A DNA stretch of 64,000 nucleotides from Tretioscincus oriximinensis (Eukaryota > Chordata > Lepidosauria > Squamata > Gymnophthalmidae), in assembly GCA_022410635.1 (NCBI GenBank), contig JAJVDF010000494.1, forward strand, positions 570,105 through 634,104, written 5' to 3'. The notes under the pieces are model-generated. The model ran no database searches. It was not told the DNA's origin and saw only the letters and a program-made list of their open reading frames with translations. Below, in pieces: positions 24,461 to 35,273 of this stretch. The first letter of the stretch is position 1. Every line of letters begins with the position of its first letter. A program made the position numbers and the translations under genes.

Positions 24461-25683
24461 GTATGATGGTGCACAATGGTGAAATTAACACATTTATATA
24501 TAGAAGTGTACAAGAGTTTTGCTAATATCATAAGCTTCTTTGTTAAAAAATGTAGTGCACACTATATTGTATTGCATGTTTTAGACAGTCTTTAGATACA
24601 TGTGCAATCTTTTATATTCATTTCAGATAAATAAAGGAAGTAATAAAACTCACAAACAAGGAAATTTACAGGGCTAATGCAGAAAAGGGGAGCAAGAAAA
24701 GCCCTCACAGTTCATGCAAGTTGTTTCTTCCTGCAATTGGGCTCCAAGAAAAGGTTCAAGGAATATACTTTCTCAATATTTTCTAATACTTTCTTTCCTT
24801 TAGAGCAGGGCTGGCTCTAAAGCTGATCTGAGCTTTGGAAAGAGCATAGAGACTAGTTTAATTCAGATCAGGAGCACTCCTGTAATGCAATTGTCAATTG
24901 TCATAGGCATAGGTAGCTTAGAGAGTTGCTAGTTCAGTTTCCAGCAAATGGCAAACCACATCTATATCTCTCATCTGCATGGAAGCACCTATGCAGTCAA
25001 TCGGGGACTACCCATAATATCCATGTTTCTATTCAAACTATGCCCTACTCATGTTACTCAGAGCAACTTACATAAGATTAAAACGTAGAGATAAATAGCA
25101 AAAATATACATTCAAATATTAGGCTGAGATAATAATAATATAACATTTTAGTTGCAAGTCTTCTTATTGTCATGCAACATATTTTTGCTCACAGTATATA
25201 ATTTAGACTGAGTAACATCTGTTATTATCAGCTATGTGTCAAAAATTAAACTTATCAAAGAGAAAATGATGATCTGTTTTAACACACCTGTCACACCTTT
25301 ACATCTGTCAAAATAACAATCTGAATTGGAAAAGGCATTCAAGGATAATTAGAGTGACAGACTGTTATGTAAAACTGGCTCTCTTTTCTAAGAAAAAAGA
25401 CAGGGGAAATTACAATGGAATTTTATAACTCCATTGTAATAAAGTTACACTCAGTGAAAGAATGAAAGAAATAAGAAGTGCTAACCATAACATATAACAG
25501 AATTTTTTTGACTTCAAAGAGTATAATTACTATCAATGGAGTACTTCGTTTTGGCTTCCATATGCAATACTTTAGATTAAAAGAAAAGGTGTCTCTGATT
25601 CAAATTTTATTTCTGGTAATGATCTAGATATATCCATGTACTTGTTGACAATGACACAGAAGTAGTGCTTCTTCCAGAGAACN
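24461..25683. other. Intron 10, proximal part
   Basis: Nothing recognised. Confidence 0.5.
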
Positions 25684-26031
25684 GACAAAGGAAAGTATTT
25701 TTTCACCCAGAGGGTCATTGGCCTGTGGAATTTACTTCCTGAAGAGGTAGTGGTAGCTAATAGCTTGGATAGTTTCAAGACAGGACTAGACAGGTTTAGG
25801 ACACCAAGGGTATAAATGGATACTAGGATGGATGTTGCCTCCGGGATGGAGCAACAGGCAGGACTCCTGAAATAACATTTGCAGGGAGTCATAAACAGGA
25901 GCATATTTTGCTTTCCTCTGTTCAGACTGCCCAGGTGCATCTGGTGGGCCTTTGTGTGACACAGAATGCTGGACTTGATGGGCTGTGGCCTGATCCAGTA
26001 TGGTTCTTCTTATGTTCTTATGTTCTTATCT
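25684..26031 (+). repeat. CR1-clade LINE 3' end, sense
   Basis: It starts in the C-terminal coding part (GKYFFTQRVIGLWNLLPEE, matching the CR1 ORF2 ending of the KKFFTxRVxxHWNxLP type). It continues through the 3' untranslated block to three ttcttatg-type octamers at 26006-26030. The 5' end is truncated. Confidence 0.9.
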
Positions 26032-27585
26032 AGGGAGGAACAGATGTTTAGGGTATACTCACTACAGCTTCTGACATACTATAGCAATGATTCCCAAAGT
26101 GTGGGTATGAATACTATGGAGCTGAGGGCTTGCATGAAGATTTACAAAATATATCAAAAAACTTACAAGTATATTGTTGAAATGGATCCCCCTTTTCTTG
26201 GCTTCTATAGTTTACTGAATGGTAAACCACAGAAGTGAATTTATCAAGCACTAGTACTCCAGGAGACCTTTGTAAACAGGTCCACTAGTATAACAAATTA
26301 GGGGCTCACTTTTAGCAATTCCCAGCTGAAAAGACCTTTACATCCCAGGTTATTAAGATCTGGGCACTTTATGGGTAGAGCAGCAATCTGTGTTTGTTTN
26401 CAATGCTATTGGTTGAGTACATCTGGGCCTGAGAGGTCACAATCATACGTAGTGCAACTGCACANACAACTGAAGCTGAAGTACCATGAAGCTGATTGTA
26501 CCTACATAAATAGTTAAAAAATGAGTATGACACCATAGCAAAATGTATACTTAATAACTAGGGGTTTCTGTTTCCATANCTATTATTTTCTGTATCTGAA
26601 TCGATTATCTTAGTGTTTTTAGGAAAAATTCCAGGATTTTTTCTGCAAAAGCATGTACCAGATGGATCCATATCCTCTCAATATATCAGACATGATTTCA
26701 CATACTTGTCATGAACCTNAAAATGTTATTTTTCCAGTTTGGTGTCTTGTGGAAAGCAAAAGAATGAAATAATAGAATAAAATAGTAGTTAATGGGTTTA
26801 TCTGCTCGCTGCTTACAGTAGCACCTGCTTGAATACAAACATTTGGGCATTCTAAATATGCAGAGGATCTTTTGCTGCCTATGACAATTGACAAGGGGAC
26901 CTTTCTCAGATATACATGTTTTAGCAAAGTGACAGACATTATCATCTCCCAAACNTTTGTGTTGTCAATTTTAAACATGCCATCTTTCTTTAAAAGATAA
27001 AAAAATCAAGGCAGAATGCTTGTCAAAGAAATCAAGAATAAAACTAGAATTTCAAAGTGCTGGAACCTAAAAGAAATCTGACAGTGAACTCCACGACATT
27101 AATACTCAGGTCATCTGGGAAGAAACTCTGGCTATCTGCCTTCAATGACATGCCTTTTGCAGGGCTGAATCCTAGGATGCAATCAGACAGGACTTTAAAA
27201 ATCATGTCTTTAAGACTAAGCATTTGTCACTAAATGCGCACACAAAAATACTGTCTTAAAGTTGTCCCAAATACTGTATACAGCACAAACCAACTTTACA
27301 CTGTAGTACTTTAACATGAGTTTTAGGATTCTACTCACTGATTGGCCATTGAGGGGAAAATCATAACTGCTTCGTACCCAACTTGACTTAGAGTTTGATA
27401 AGCCTCCAGTTATAACATTCTGAACGTTGAAGAATCAATCTTTGGAGGCTTCAGGTCAGGATAAGACATTTTAAATTGAGTACTATCTGCCTGCAAGAAC
27501 CTGAAATTTGTCCAGAAATCACTCCTATAGTCATGTCTGAGTTCATTTTTGTTCAGTTGGATTTCGGTGAAATGGCTGCACCACC
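26032..27585. other. Intron 10, middle part
   Basis: Several single Ns. No repeat or exon recognised. Confidence 0.4.
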
Positions 27586-27870
27586 GTGAGGTATGGTGAT
27601 GCAGAGGTAAAGAGCAATGGTCGCTCAACAGAGAGATTGGATTTCATAGTCTCATGGGTCTGCCATGGAGAGGATGAGCTCCTCTACTGGCCTCAGCTTC
27701 AGCCAACCTAGCTGTTTGAAAGCAAGTAATTGCAAGTAAATTAATAGGTACCACCACAACATGGTAGAGGAAGATAGATGTAAGCCTCTGGGCAAAAAAT
27801 AACTTGTAGGCTGTTATGAGTCTCTTTGGGTGAGAAAGGTGGGGTATAAAAGCCTCCTCCTCCTTATGAA
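27586..27870 (+). repeat. tRNA-derived SINE, old copy
   Basis: The head is ggtgatgcagaggtaaagag with ttggatttcatagtct as a decayed B box. The body has agccaacctagctgtttgaa, and the tail has gtctctttgggtgagaaagg followed by tggggtataaaag and CTC repeats. More diverged than 58328. Confidence 0.75.
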
Positions 27871-28399
27871 TGCATAAGACAGTGGCTACATCTCTCAGCC
27901 ACCTCAGAGAGATGCATCACTAGGAGAAGCACAAACTCTGAAAGATGATAAGTCCTGACTGTGTACAGGGTAGGACTGGATTGGAAGACAAAAACCTTTC
28001 CAAAGATGCTAGCCATGTTGCTGGGATCAAAGCANTGGGGACCAAATGCTTCCCTGTGCTTTACATTATGCTTCAGTTGCCTCTTAACTCTAGTGAAATA
28101 TTTTGGCTTCAGATTTTTTTTAATGGGTTTGACCAGCTTTTGACAAATGAATGTTTCGAATTTATGATGATCTGTAATCTTTTCCTGTCAAAGGATGCTA
28201 CTTAACTCACCTTTCTCTAGAAGCCAGGTTTGTTAGTATGTTATTGGTTTTTCAAATTAACAGATGACCTTGTCAGATGCTTTCTTCCAAAGATAGAAGC
28301 AACTGGGCAGTAGCAACATTAGAGAAATCAAATGAAAACCAATTACAGTAATTTTTAAAACTTACTCTGTAAGATAACAATCAATCCTGTCTGATTGCA
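27871..28399. other. Intron 10, between repeats
   Basis: Nothing recognised. Confidence 0.4.
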
Positions 28400-28720
28400 T
28401 CGGCCTGTGGAATTTACTTCCTGAAGAGGTAGTGGTAGCTAACAGCTTGGATAGTTTCAAGACAGGACTAGACAGGTTTATGGACACTAAGGGTATAAAT
28501 GGATACTAAGATAGTTGTCTGGATGTAGCCTCCGGGATGGAGCAACAGGCAGGACTCTTGAAATACCATTTGCAGGGAGTCACGAACAGGAGCAGCATAT
28601 TTTGCTTTCCTCTGTTCGGACTGCCCAGGTGTATCTGGTGGGCCTCTGTGTGACACAGAATGCTGGACTCGATGGGCTGTGGCCTGATCCAGGATGGCTC
28701 TTCTTATGTTCTTATGCATA
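28400..28720 (+). repeat. CR1-clade LINE 3' end, sense
   Basis: From cggcctgtggaatttacttc to ttcttatgttcttatg. Nearly identical in layout to the copies at 25684, 34118 and 52478, suggesting one recently active subfamily. Confidence 0.9.
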
Positions 28721-29155
28721 GGATCCCAGCCTCTTGAGGGCATACTTGATGTTCTCTCCACCTTTCTAAATATATTTAATGGATAATGAAAGTTCATGCT
28801 ACCTACCTTTTTAATCTCTAAAGAGCTACAAGATTCCCCTGCTAGACTGTCAGTAAGATAGTATTACCATCAACAGCAAAAACTTCTAAGAATTAAAGGA
28901 GAATTTATGAGGCCATGTAATCCCTATTTCCCATTTCCTTTCTTTCTCCATATTTTTTTTTCATAGTGTAATCACTGCATACTCCACCTAACTAGTCTCG
29001 AGAGAATAATACCAAAATATAATAGAAAATTTTAATGTCAACTAATGCTCTTCAGAATGTCTACCACAAATATGCAAGTCATTTGTCTTCTGGTGATTGT
29101 ATATAGAAGTACTTGCCATGTATATAACAGGTTCTGCAATGTTTCTACTTATTAG
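28721..29155. other. Intron 10, distal part
   Basis: Nothing recognised. Confidence 0.4.
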
Positions 29156-29224
29156 GATATGGAAGGCTCAGGGACCGTTAGTTTGTCAACTGGACACGAA
29201 ATTCCTGGATCCAGAAAGCCAAAT
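29156..29224 (+). CDS. COL15A1: Collagen XV exon w11 (second E-G-S-G interruption)
   Basis: This exon has 23 codons, DMEGSGTVSLSTGHE then IPGSRKPN, noncollagenous. With w10 it gives GFEDMEGSG, equivalent to GFEDTEGSG in human collagen XV as I recall it. This is one of the best anchors for the assignment. The acidic Ser-Gly context fits a second glycosaminoglycan site. Acceptor cttattag, donor AAT|gtaagt. Like w6 it is 69 nt. Confidence 0.94.
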
Positions 29225-29867
29225 GTAAGTAAAGTTAGATTAGCATTTTCTCCTAAAGCCTTTGAATAAGAGGAGGGGGATGGGCTTTAGAGCTTGAACA
29301 TGTCTTTTATAGTTATTTTCATATGCAGTGGTTTCAAAAGAAAATGACAGTGCGCTTATGGGAATATTTAGAGGACTGATAATTTACTGAGGAAACCACT
29401 GAGGACTAGATGAAATTAATAACATACAAAAAAAATAGAGATCTTCTTCAGATGACACGCATAAAACTGCAGTTTACCAATATAGTTCAGAATAAAGTGC
29501 TTCCCAAGGAAAAACTCCTTTTAGCAGTTTCTGGCCACAGGAATTGTGAGATTCTTGCATGCATGTGGTCATCCCCTCCTTTGTTTTTTTTTGTGAGCAG
29601 TTCCTTTAGACATTGTTGGTGTAATCAGGTGAGCCCCTTGGCCCCATCCATGCCCCCAGGCACTCCTCCTTCCATTGGCCTCTCCCATCCCTCTTTCATT
29701 AGCTGCTTTTTTGCTTCAGTGCTTTCTTTCCATTTTCCTTTCCTTCTTCCTTTATTCTTCTTTACCCTTCTTTCTTTCCTTCCTTTCCCTCCCAGTAGTG
29801 GTCCCAGTTTTGAACACTGGGGTATTCTACTTCTCACATCTTTCCACTCAGAAAACTGTCCATTTAT
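29225..29867. other. Intron 11, proximal part
   Basis: Includes a pyrimidine-rich stretch (about 29740-29800, TTCC/TTTC). Nothing else recognised. Confidence 0.5.
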
Positions 29868-30479
29868 TAGAACATAAGAAGAGCCATACTGGATCAGGCC
29901 ACAACCCAACTAATAAGGTTGCCATACNTCCCAGGAAGGAGGGGCAATCCCAGTTTGGGGGACTAAAATATAGGCCCCTCCAGGTTTTAAGAGAAGATCC
30001 CGGATTTTTACATTCCCCGATGCTGCATCAGGGAATGTAAAAATCCAGGATTTTAAAGGCAAAGGAGCCGTCAGAGCTGACGACTGCAGCCCGAGCAACG
30101 CTTTCCAGGGTCCTGAAAAGAACCTTGGGGCTCCTCTGCTGGAGGCGGGGTTTCGCACCTGCTGTCAGGCAAAGCGCTCCAACTCGCCTCCAGCAGAGGA
30201 AAAACACTTGAGGTTTTGACAGGAGAACAGAACTTTTGTGCAGCTCTGTTCTCACTGTCTCACCACAAGCGTCTGTGTCTGTGCATGCGTGTGTGTATGT
30301 GTATGTGTACNTGCGTGCACCCCCACTCACCCCGTCCCTGTATTGGGCTGCCAAAATATGGCAACCCTACCAACTAGTCCAGCATTCTGTCTCACACAGA
30401 GTCCACCAGATTCACCTGGGCAGTCTGAACAGAAGAAAGCAAAATGTGCACCTGTTCACGACTCCCTGCAAATGGTATT
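29868..30479 (-). repeat. CR1-clade LINE 3' end interrupted by a hAT element
   Basis: The left part (29868-29913) runs from agaacataagaagagccata to the target CCAACTAA. The right part resumes at 30370 with ccaactagtccagcattctg and continues to about 30479. The two parts join into the normal CR1 3' block when the insertion is removed. Confidence 0.88.
29914..30369. mobile_element. Non-autonomous hAT element, copy B, nested in CR1
   Basis: Termini TAAGGTTGCCATAC and ATATGGCAACCCTA. It is flanked by CCAACTAA (29906-29913) and CCAACTAG (30370-30377), an 8-bp duplication with one mismatch. It is the reverse complement of copy A over its length, including the hairpin and the GC-rich block, with a GT-rich microsatellite near 30270-30310. 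Confidence 0.92.
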
Positions 30480-30574
30480 ACTTCTCTCTGTTTTCTGTCT
30501 TTTAGCCAGTTTCCAACCCAGGACTCTGNTCTCTGGAAGCTGCCAAAGTTCCAAGCCATGTTATTGGTTTCTGG

Positions 30575-30695
30575 GGGCTGCCAAAGTTCTGTTGTGGAGA
30601 AAGTAACAAAAGCCATGTGCGCCACCCTTTGGTTAGCTGCCTGAGACCTTCGGGTATAGAGCAGAGTATAAGTACAAATATATAAATAGGTTTTG
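30575..30695 (+). repeat. L2-clade LINE or SINE tail
   Basis: tctgttgtggagaaagtaac, then gcctgagaccttcgggtata and gagcagagtataagtacaaa. This is the same tail as 60005-60065 and 15020-15080. Confidence 0.65.
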
Positions 30696-30790
30696 TTTTA
30701 TAGATACAAAGTCTCCAGACTTTTAGGAAGCAACTTCTGCTTTGAGACTGCATTTTAGCAATTCTGCTGATATGTTATTCTTTATTACAG

Positions 30791-30826
30791 GGTCCAACTG
30801 GAGGAACTGGCCTCCGAGGACCAAAG
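30791..30826 (+). CDS. COL15A1: Collagen XV exon w12
   Basis: This exon has four perfect triplets in 36 nt, GPTGGTGLRGPK. Acceptor attacag, donor AAG|gtaatt. The frame continues from w11 into w13. Confidence 0.9.
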
Positions 30827-31790
30827 GTAATTACTGAAACAAGCTAACTTGATAATAGGTATTTAGACAGTAGAAGAAGATAGTAGAAGAAGAAAAATTA
30901 GTTTACCTAATTGCCAATAGTTATGCCAAATCGGTTTAGTAATGCTGCCAAAAATGCTTCACTAGATATTAGACTGAAAAACCCTAGGAACCTTTTTGAA
31001 GAATTTAACTTGTCTGGAAATCAGATTTATAAGTCTTTACATCCCACTGGAATGCAAGAGCATCAAACATACAACTTCATTTTTAAGGTTCTGCCCTCAG
31101 GGGGCTACCACTGTAGGAAACAGAATCTGAAACGTCATTAGAATTAAAGCCTATGTATCCATACAGTATGTGAAGACACTGTGATTGTAAGGAAGTGTGT
31201 TTGAAACGAAATCAACATGGTCCTTATAGTGAGGCCACCATAGCACAATGATGGAAAATGTAGCAAACCTGATGATGAAAATGTGATATGATGGGAATTG
31301 CTCAATGAGGAAGTATTGTGAAAAAGAAGGAAAACACAAGACATCATAAGCAAATCTAAGTTCTTACGCACGCAAAAGCTACTGTTAAATGCAATGCCGA
31401 ATCGTAGTAAGTGCGGCATCTTTCAAGGAGGCAGGCATTATGAAATGATACATAGAATTTAAAGAAGTAGAGTCTCACTCAGAATTTCTAGCAAGGGGAT
31501 CTCGTATCACCTTAGAGACTAACGAGAAAAAATGGTAGTAGAGATTTTCCTAATCTTAGGCTGCATCTAGATAACATTGTTTGGGAGCTATGCTAGCATC
31601 ACAATTACTTATTTGTNACATGTGTTGTTGNATATAGTGCTGCAATAGCATTCCAATAGCCCATTAATATACTTCAGCGGGCGGAGATAGCGGGGGGCGG
31701 CAGCGGCTCCTGCCCCCGCCTAAATAAAAGGTGCCGGTATTGCGGCGTTAGCTAACACCACTCCCCCTCCCCACCCCCCCTGCCGCCCCC
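30827..31790. other. Intron 12, proximal part
   Basis: About 31480-31560 resembles the repeat at 46836 (aaggggatctcgtatcacct, then agagactaacgag). About 31680-31790 becomes very GC-rich before the assembly gap. Confidence 0.5.
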
Positions 31791-31791
31791 C

Positions 31792-32218
31792 NNNNNNNNN
31801 NNNNNNNNNNNNNNNNNNNNNNNNNNNNNNNNNNNNNNNNNNNNNNNNNNNNNNNNNNNNNNNNNNNNNNNNNNNNNNNNNNNNNNNNNNNNNNNNNNNN
31901 NNNNNNNNNNNNNNNNNNNNNNNNNNNNNNNNNNNNNNNNNNNNNNNNNNNNNNNNNNNNNNNNNNNNNNNNNNNNNNNNNNNNNNNNNNNNNNNNNNNN
32001 NNNNNNNNNNNNNNNNNNNNNNNNNNNNNNNNNNNNNNNNNNNNNNNNNNNNNNNNNNNNNNNNNNNNNNNNNNNNNNNNNNNNNNNNNNNNNNNNNNNN
32101 NNNNNNNNNNNNNNNNNNNNNNNNNNNNNNNNNNNNNNNNNNNNNNNNNNNNNNNNNNNNNNNNNNNNNNNNNNNNNNNNNNNNNNNNNNNNNNNNNNNN
32201 NNNNNNNNNNNNNNNNNN
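31792..32218. other. Assembly gap (427 Ns)
   Basis: Unbroken Ns flanked by C/G-rich sequence on both sides, consistent with a GC-rich or repetitive stretch that failed to assemble. The true length is unknown. The open frame spanning it is meaningless. Confidence 1.
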
Positions 32219-32391
32219 CCCCTCGCCGGCGTTAGTAGCGTCACCTTTTTTTCTGGAAAAAAAGCACTGTTTATAAGAAACTGTGTATGGGAGAAGACAA
32301 AGTATATGCAGCTGTAATAAGGTGATGAATTGCAGGTTAGAAAAACAGGTGAATAGCAGAAACTAATCCTCTCATGTGAAACCCTCAGCAT

Positions 32392-32512
32392 CTGAAGAAG
32401 TCGACGTGTCTACAAAAGCTTATGCCACACACTTTTCTCAAGTTAGTCTCAAAGTGCTGCTAGCTCCTTTGCTGGACTTTCTACTAGACTAACACGGCTA
32501 TTTCTCTGAAAT
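32392..32512 (-). repeat. Interspersed repeat related to 46836
   Basis: Its complement reads gaaatagccgtgttagtcta, then gaaagtccagcaaaggagct and gcataagcttttgtagacac, aligning along its length with 46836-46950. Confidence 0.75.
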
Positions 32513-33661
32513 CAATTATTATGTTTTAGATATCCAACTATAGTGGAATAAACAGTGATGTCTGGATGCAGCTTAAATGTAAATCTCAAATCCAATAGAG
32601 TACACACTGTGTCTGAAGAAATAAGTAGACTTAATCCACGAAAGGCCATGCTACCAGTTTTTCCCCTCTTACTTTATAAGATATTATGAGGCCTTATTGC
32701 TAAAATGGAAGNCTCTAGAAGAAAGGGGAAACTGATTATATGTAAATGATTATAACAATACGCATATAATAGTTAGTCTTGATTCAGTATAAACAAGATT
32801 TATTTCATATAATAAAATATGGAGGTAAGGTAGAATTAAAGGCGGAAAGTTCAGAAACAAACCCACACCTAGTCCCACTGAAATTCTCATGCTTTAGCAG
32901 AATCGCTACAGAATTTACAGATATCCCATCTGGACAAAAAAAGACCCAGAGAGATCTATGCACACAAGCTCTTGATGAAAAGCATCCAAACACTATTGTT
33001 TCCGGCAACAGATATGCAGAGAAATAATGCGAAAGCTGCTGCTAACTTTTTGCCTATATTTCAAAGCAGTAAGACATCTTTTGTTCTCCTTAAGGCCCTG
33101 CCCAATCTTCAAGAGGCTCACGACAGTGGGTACCCACTTGCTTTTAATGACTTGGCATATGATTTAAAGATTTTAGTCATTTTTAAAAGCTGTAATAAAA
33201 TAGTTGAATACCCGGTCACCTCAGGAAGCATTGCACAGTAAGATAAAGTGGGGGAAATGAAATTATTGTAGATAAAATAAAACGTTTCAAAGCTCTAGAT
33301 TTAAGCTTGAATTATTTGCTAATGGATTTCTGTAGAAAAGGAATCTTCCACAGTGCCGGATACATAGGAGGAAGACNGAGCTGCAGAGGAGAAGAAGGGA
33401 GGCTGTAGCTATGCTAGGGGAGGAGGCAGGAGGAGTCTTAATAACTCAACTTTACCCTATTTTGAGGTCTTGCCCACTAGTCATTACATAAAAATGGTAC
33501 AATGAAAACTGCCTCAAAGTATTAGCAGAAAAAGCACGTAGTGTTACCACTGCTCAGTCTCCACAGTATCCTGGGCCAATCCTAGTAACGCTGTTTTATA
33601 GCATGCCTTGCTGGACATTCAATTTGGCTTGTTTAAAATTGTTTTCTTTTTTTGGGCTTAG
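32513..33661. other. Intron 12, distal part
   Basis: A short open frame at 32779-33027 has no recognisable family. Nothing else recognised. Confidence 0.4.
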
Positions 33662-33706
33662 GGTGAAAAAGGTGACACTGGAATACAAGGTGTACCTGGT
33701 TTGAAG
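33662..33706 (+). CDS. COL15A1: Collagen XV exon w13
   Basis: This exon has five perfect triplets in 45 nt, GEKGDTGIQGVPGLK. Acceptor gggcttag, donor AAG|gtgaag. The size and K-terminal boundary match w4. Confidence 0.92.
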
Positions 33707-33823
33707 GTGAAGTTACTTTTAAGCTAAATCTTTAATTTTATTTTAAATCTGGAAGCCTAAACAAATACATGTTTATTTTCAGACTTTCCAAAGATTTGAT
33801 TGCAGAATTTGTCCTCCTATTTG

Positions 33824-34031
33824 AGGCTGACCAGATGATCCCTTTTTGGGGTGGGTGGGGTAGAAACCCAGTTTTGGNGTGCCTCACAGTTTTTGCTGAG
33901 GATTTTTTTTCAAAAAAAGACTTTTTTTCAAAAAAAGTTTCCTTTTTAAATTTTTTTTCCCTCAGGAAAAATCGGGAGGCACCACAAAACCGGGTTTTCA
34001 CCCGCCAAAAAAGGGGTCATCTGGTCTGCCT
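33824..34031. mobile_element. Foldback MITE-like element
   Basis: Left arm AGGCTGACCAGATGATCCCT... and right arm ...AGGGGTCATCTGGTCTGCCT pair over most of their length (about 75 bp each side, with mismatches), around a centre with duplicated ttttttttcaaaaaaagact. It is non-coding. The target duplication is unclear (ATTTG-like at both sides), so the superfamily is not assigned. It begins 117 bp after w13. Confidence 0.8.
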
Positions 34032-34117
34032 ATTTTTGAATGCCAAGTTTACAGTTGTCTATGACGATGTGCATGTTTTTGCCAGTGAGAAAAGTCATGT
34101 AAAAGCACTCGTGAAAA

Positions 34118-34473
34118 GTGGAACAGAAAAAGGAAAGTATTTTTTCACCCAGAGGGTCATTGGCCTGTGGAATTTACTTCCTGAAGCGGTAATAGTAGCT
34201 AACAGCTTGGATAGTTTCAAGACAGGACTAGACAGGTTTATGGACACCAAGAGTTTAAATGGGTACTAGGATGGATGTCTGGATGCTGTCTCCGGGATGG
34301 AGCAACAGGCAGGACTCCTGAAACGCCATTTGCAGGGAGTCATGAACAGGAGCATCTCTTGCTTTCCTCTGTCCAGATTGCCCAAGTGCATCTGGTGGGC
34401 CTCTGTATGACACAGAATGCTGGACTAGATGGGCTCTGGCCTGATCTAGTATGGCTCTTCTTATGTTCTTATA
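34118..34473 (+). repeat. CR1-clade LINE 3' end, sense
   Basis: Contains the ORF2 C-terminus (KYFFTQRVIGLWNLLPEAV, then FKTGLDRFMDTK) and the 3' block down to ttcttatgttcttat. One of the clearest copies for classifying the family. Confidence 0.92.
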
Positions 34474-35210
34474 GTTTTCTACTAGTAGCCATATCTAGAA
34501 GCAAGCACACTGTTAATGCCATTTGCTATTGTTTAGGACTACATTGTTTACATTTTGGAATCTACATGTGATAATAAAGGATGAAATACAGGCTTCAAAG
34601 GGCTTAAGAAAATATTGAGGCCTTTTCCACACTGAAACCTATTCTGGGATATATCTCAGAATAGGGGCATGTCATAGTCTGTACTGGCTTGTGATTGTGA
34701 AGTCCTGTTTTGACATAAATCCTGGAATAAGCCTCAATCTGAAAAGGGTCTCAGTGTGAGATCAAAAACCACAGTGTTTTCTCCAGGGACTGTTACAATT
34801 CCTAGCTGATTCTATGGGTATACCCTGGGCACCTCTATTTGGATATTTGGGGATAAAACATATATATTCCAGAATAAAGCAGTTCAGAAAAAAATTTATC
34901 CTCAAATATCAAAATATAGTGGAACAATAAATAAGTAATGTCTGGATACAGTCATAGACTGTATCTGAATTTTAAAATGGGGCATGTGTAAAATATTGGC
35001 AATACAGAATATAAACTGTTTTTGGATTATGCTATGAATTTCTGTATACAGTTTCATTTTTACACATAATTGAACAATCTGCTGGTCATATTACCTTAAC
35101 ACTCTGCTGATCTATCTATTTGCATATCTGCTTCTTTGGATTGACACTCTTTTTGGAGCGGAATAATCTTTAAATGGTGACTCCCTGACAATATCTTTGT
35201 GTTTCATTAG
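34474..35210. other. Intron 13, distal part
   Basis: About 34615-34755 carries the repeat ctattctgggatatatctca shared with 7310 and 47940. About 34900-34980 has tgtctggatacagtc, also seen at 32550. Otherwise nothing. Confidence 0.4.
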
Positions 35211-35273
35211 GGAGAAGTGGGTCCAGAAGGAAAACCTGGATTTCCTGGTGTTGCTGGACGCCCTGGAGATGCA
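35211..35273 (+). CDS. COL15A1: Collagen XV exon w14
   Basis: This exon has seven perfect triplets in 63 nt, GEVGPEGKPGFPG then VAGRPGDA. Acceptor tttcattag, donor GCA|gtgcgt, which departs from consensus at +3 to +4 but keeps GT. Confidence 0.92.

Noticed and set aside
31720..32391. 223-residue open frame on the minus strand
   Set aside because: It is almost entirely translated N block plus GC-rich flank.
34275..34571. Recurrent open frame MSGCCLRDGATGRTPE (also at 28515 and 52600)
   Set aside because: It lies in the 3' untranslated block of CR1 copies and recurs only because the repeat does. Its frame is unrelated to the CR1 ORF2.
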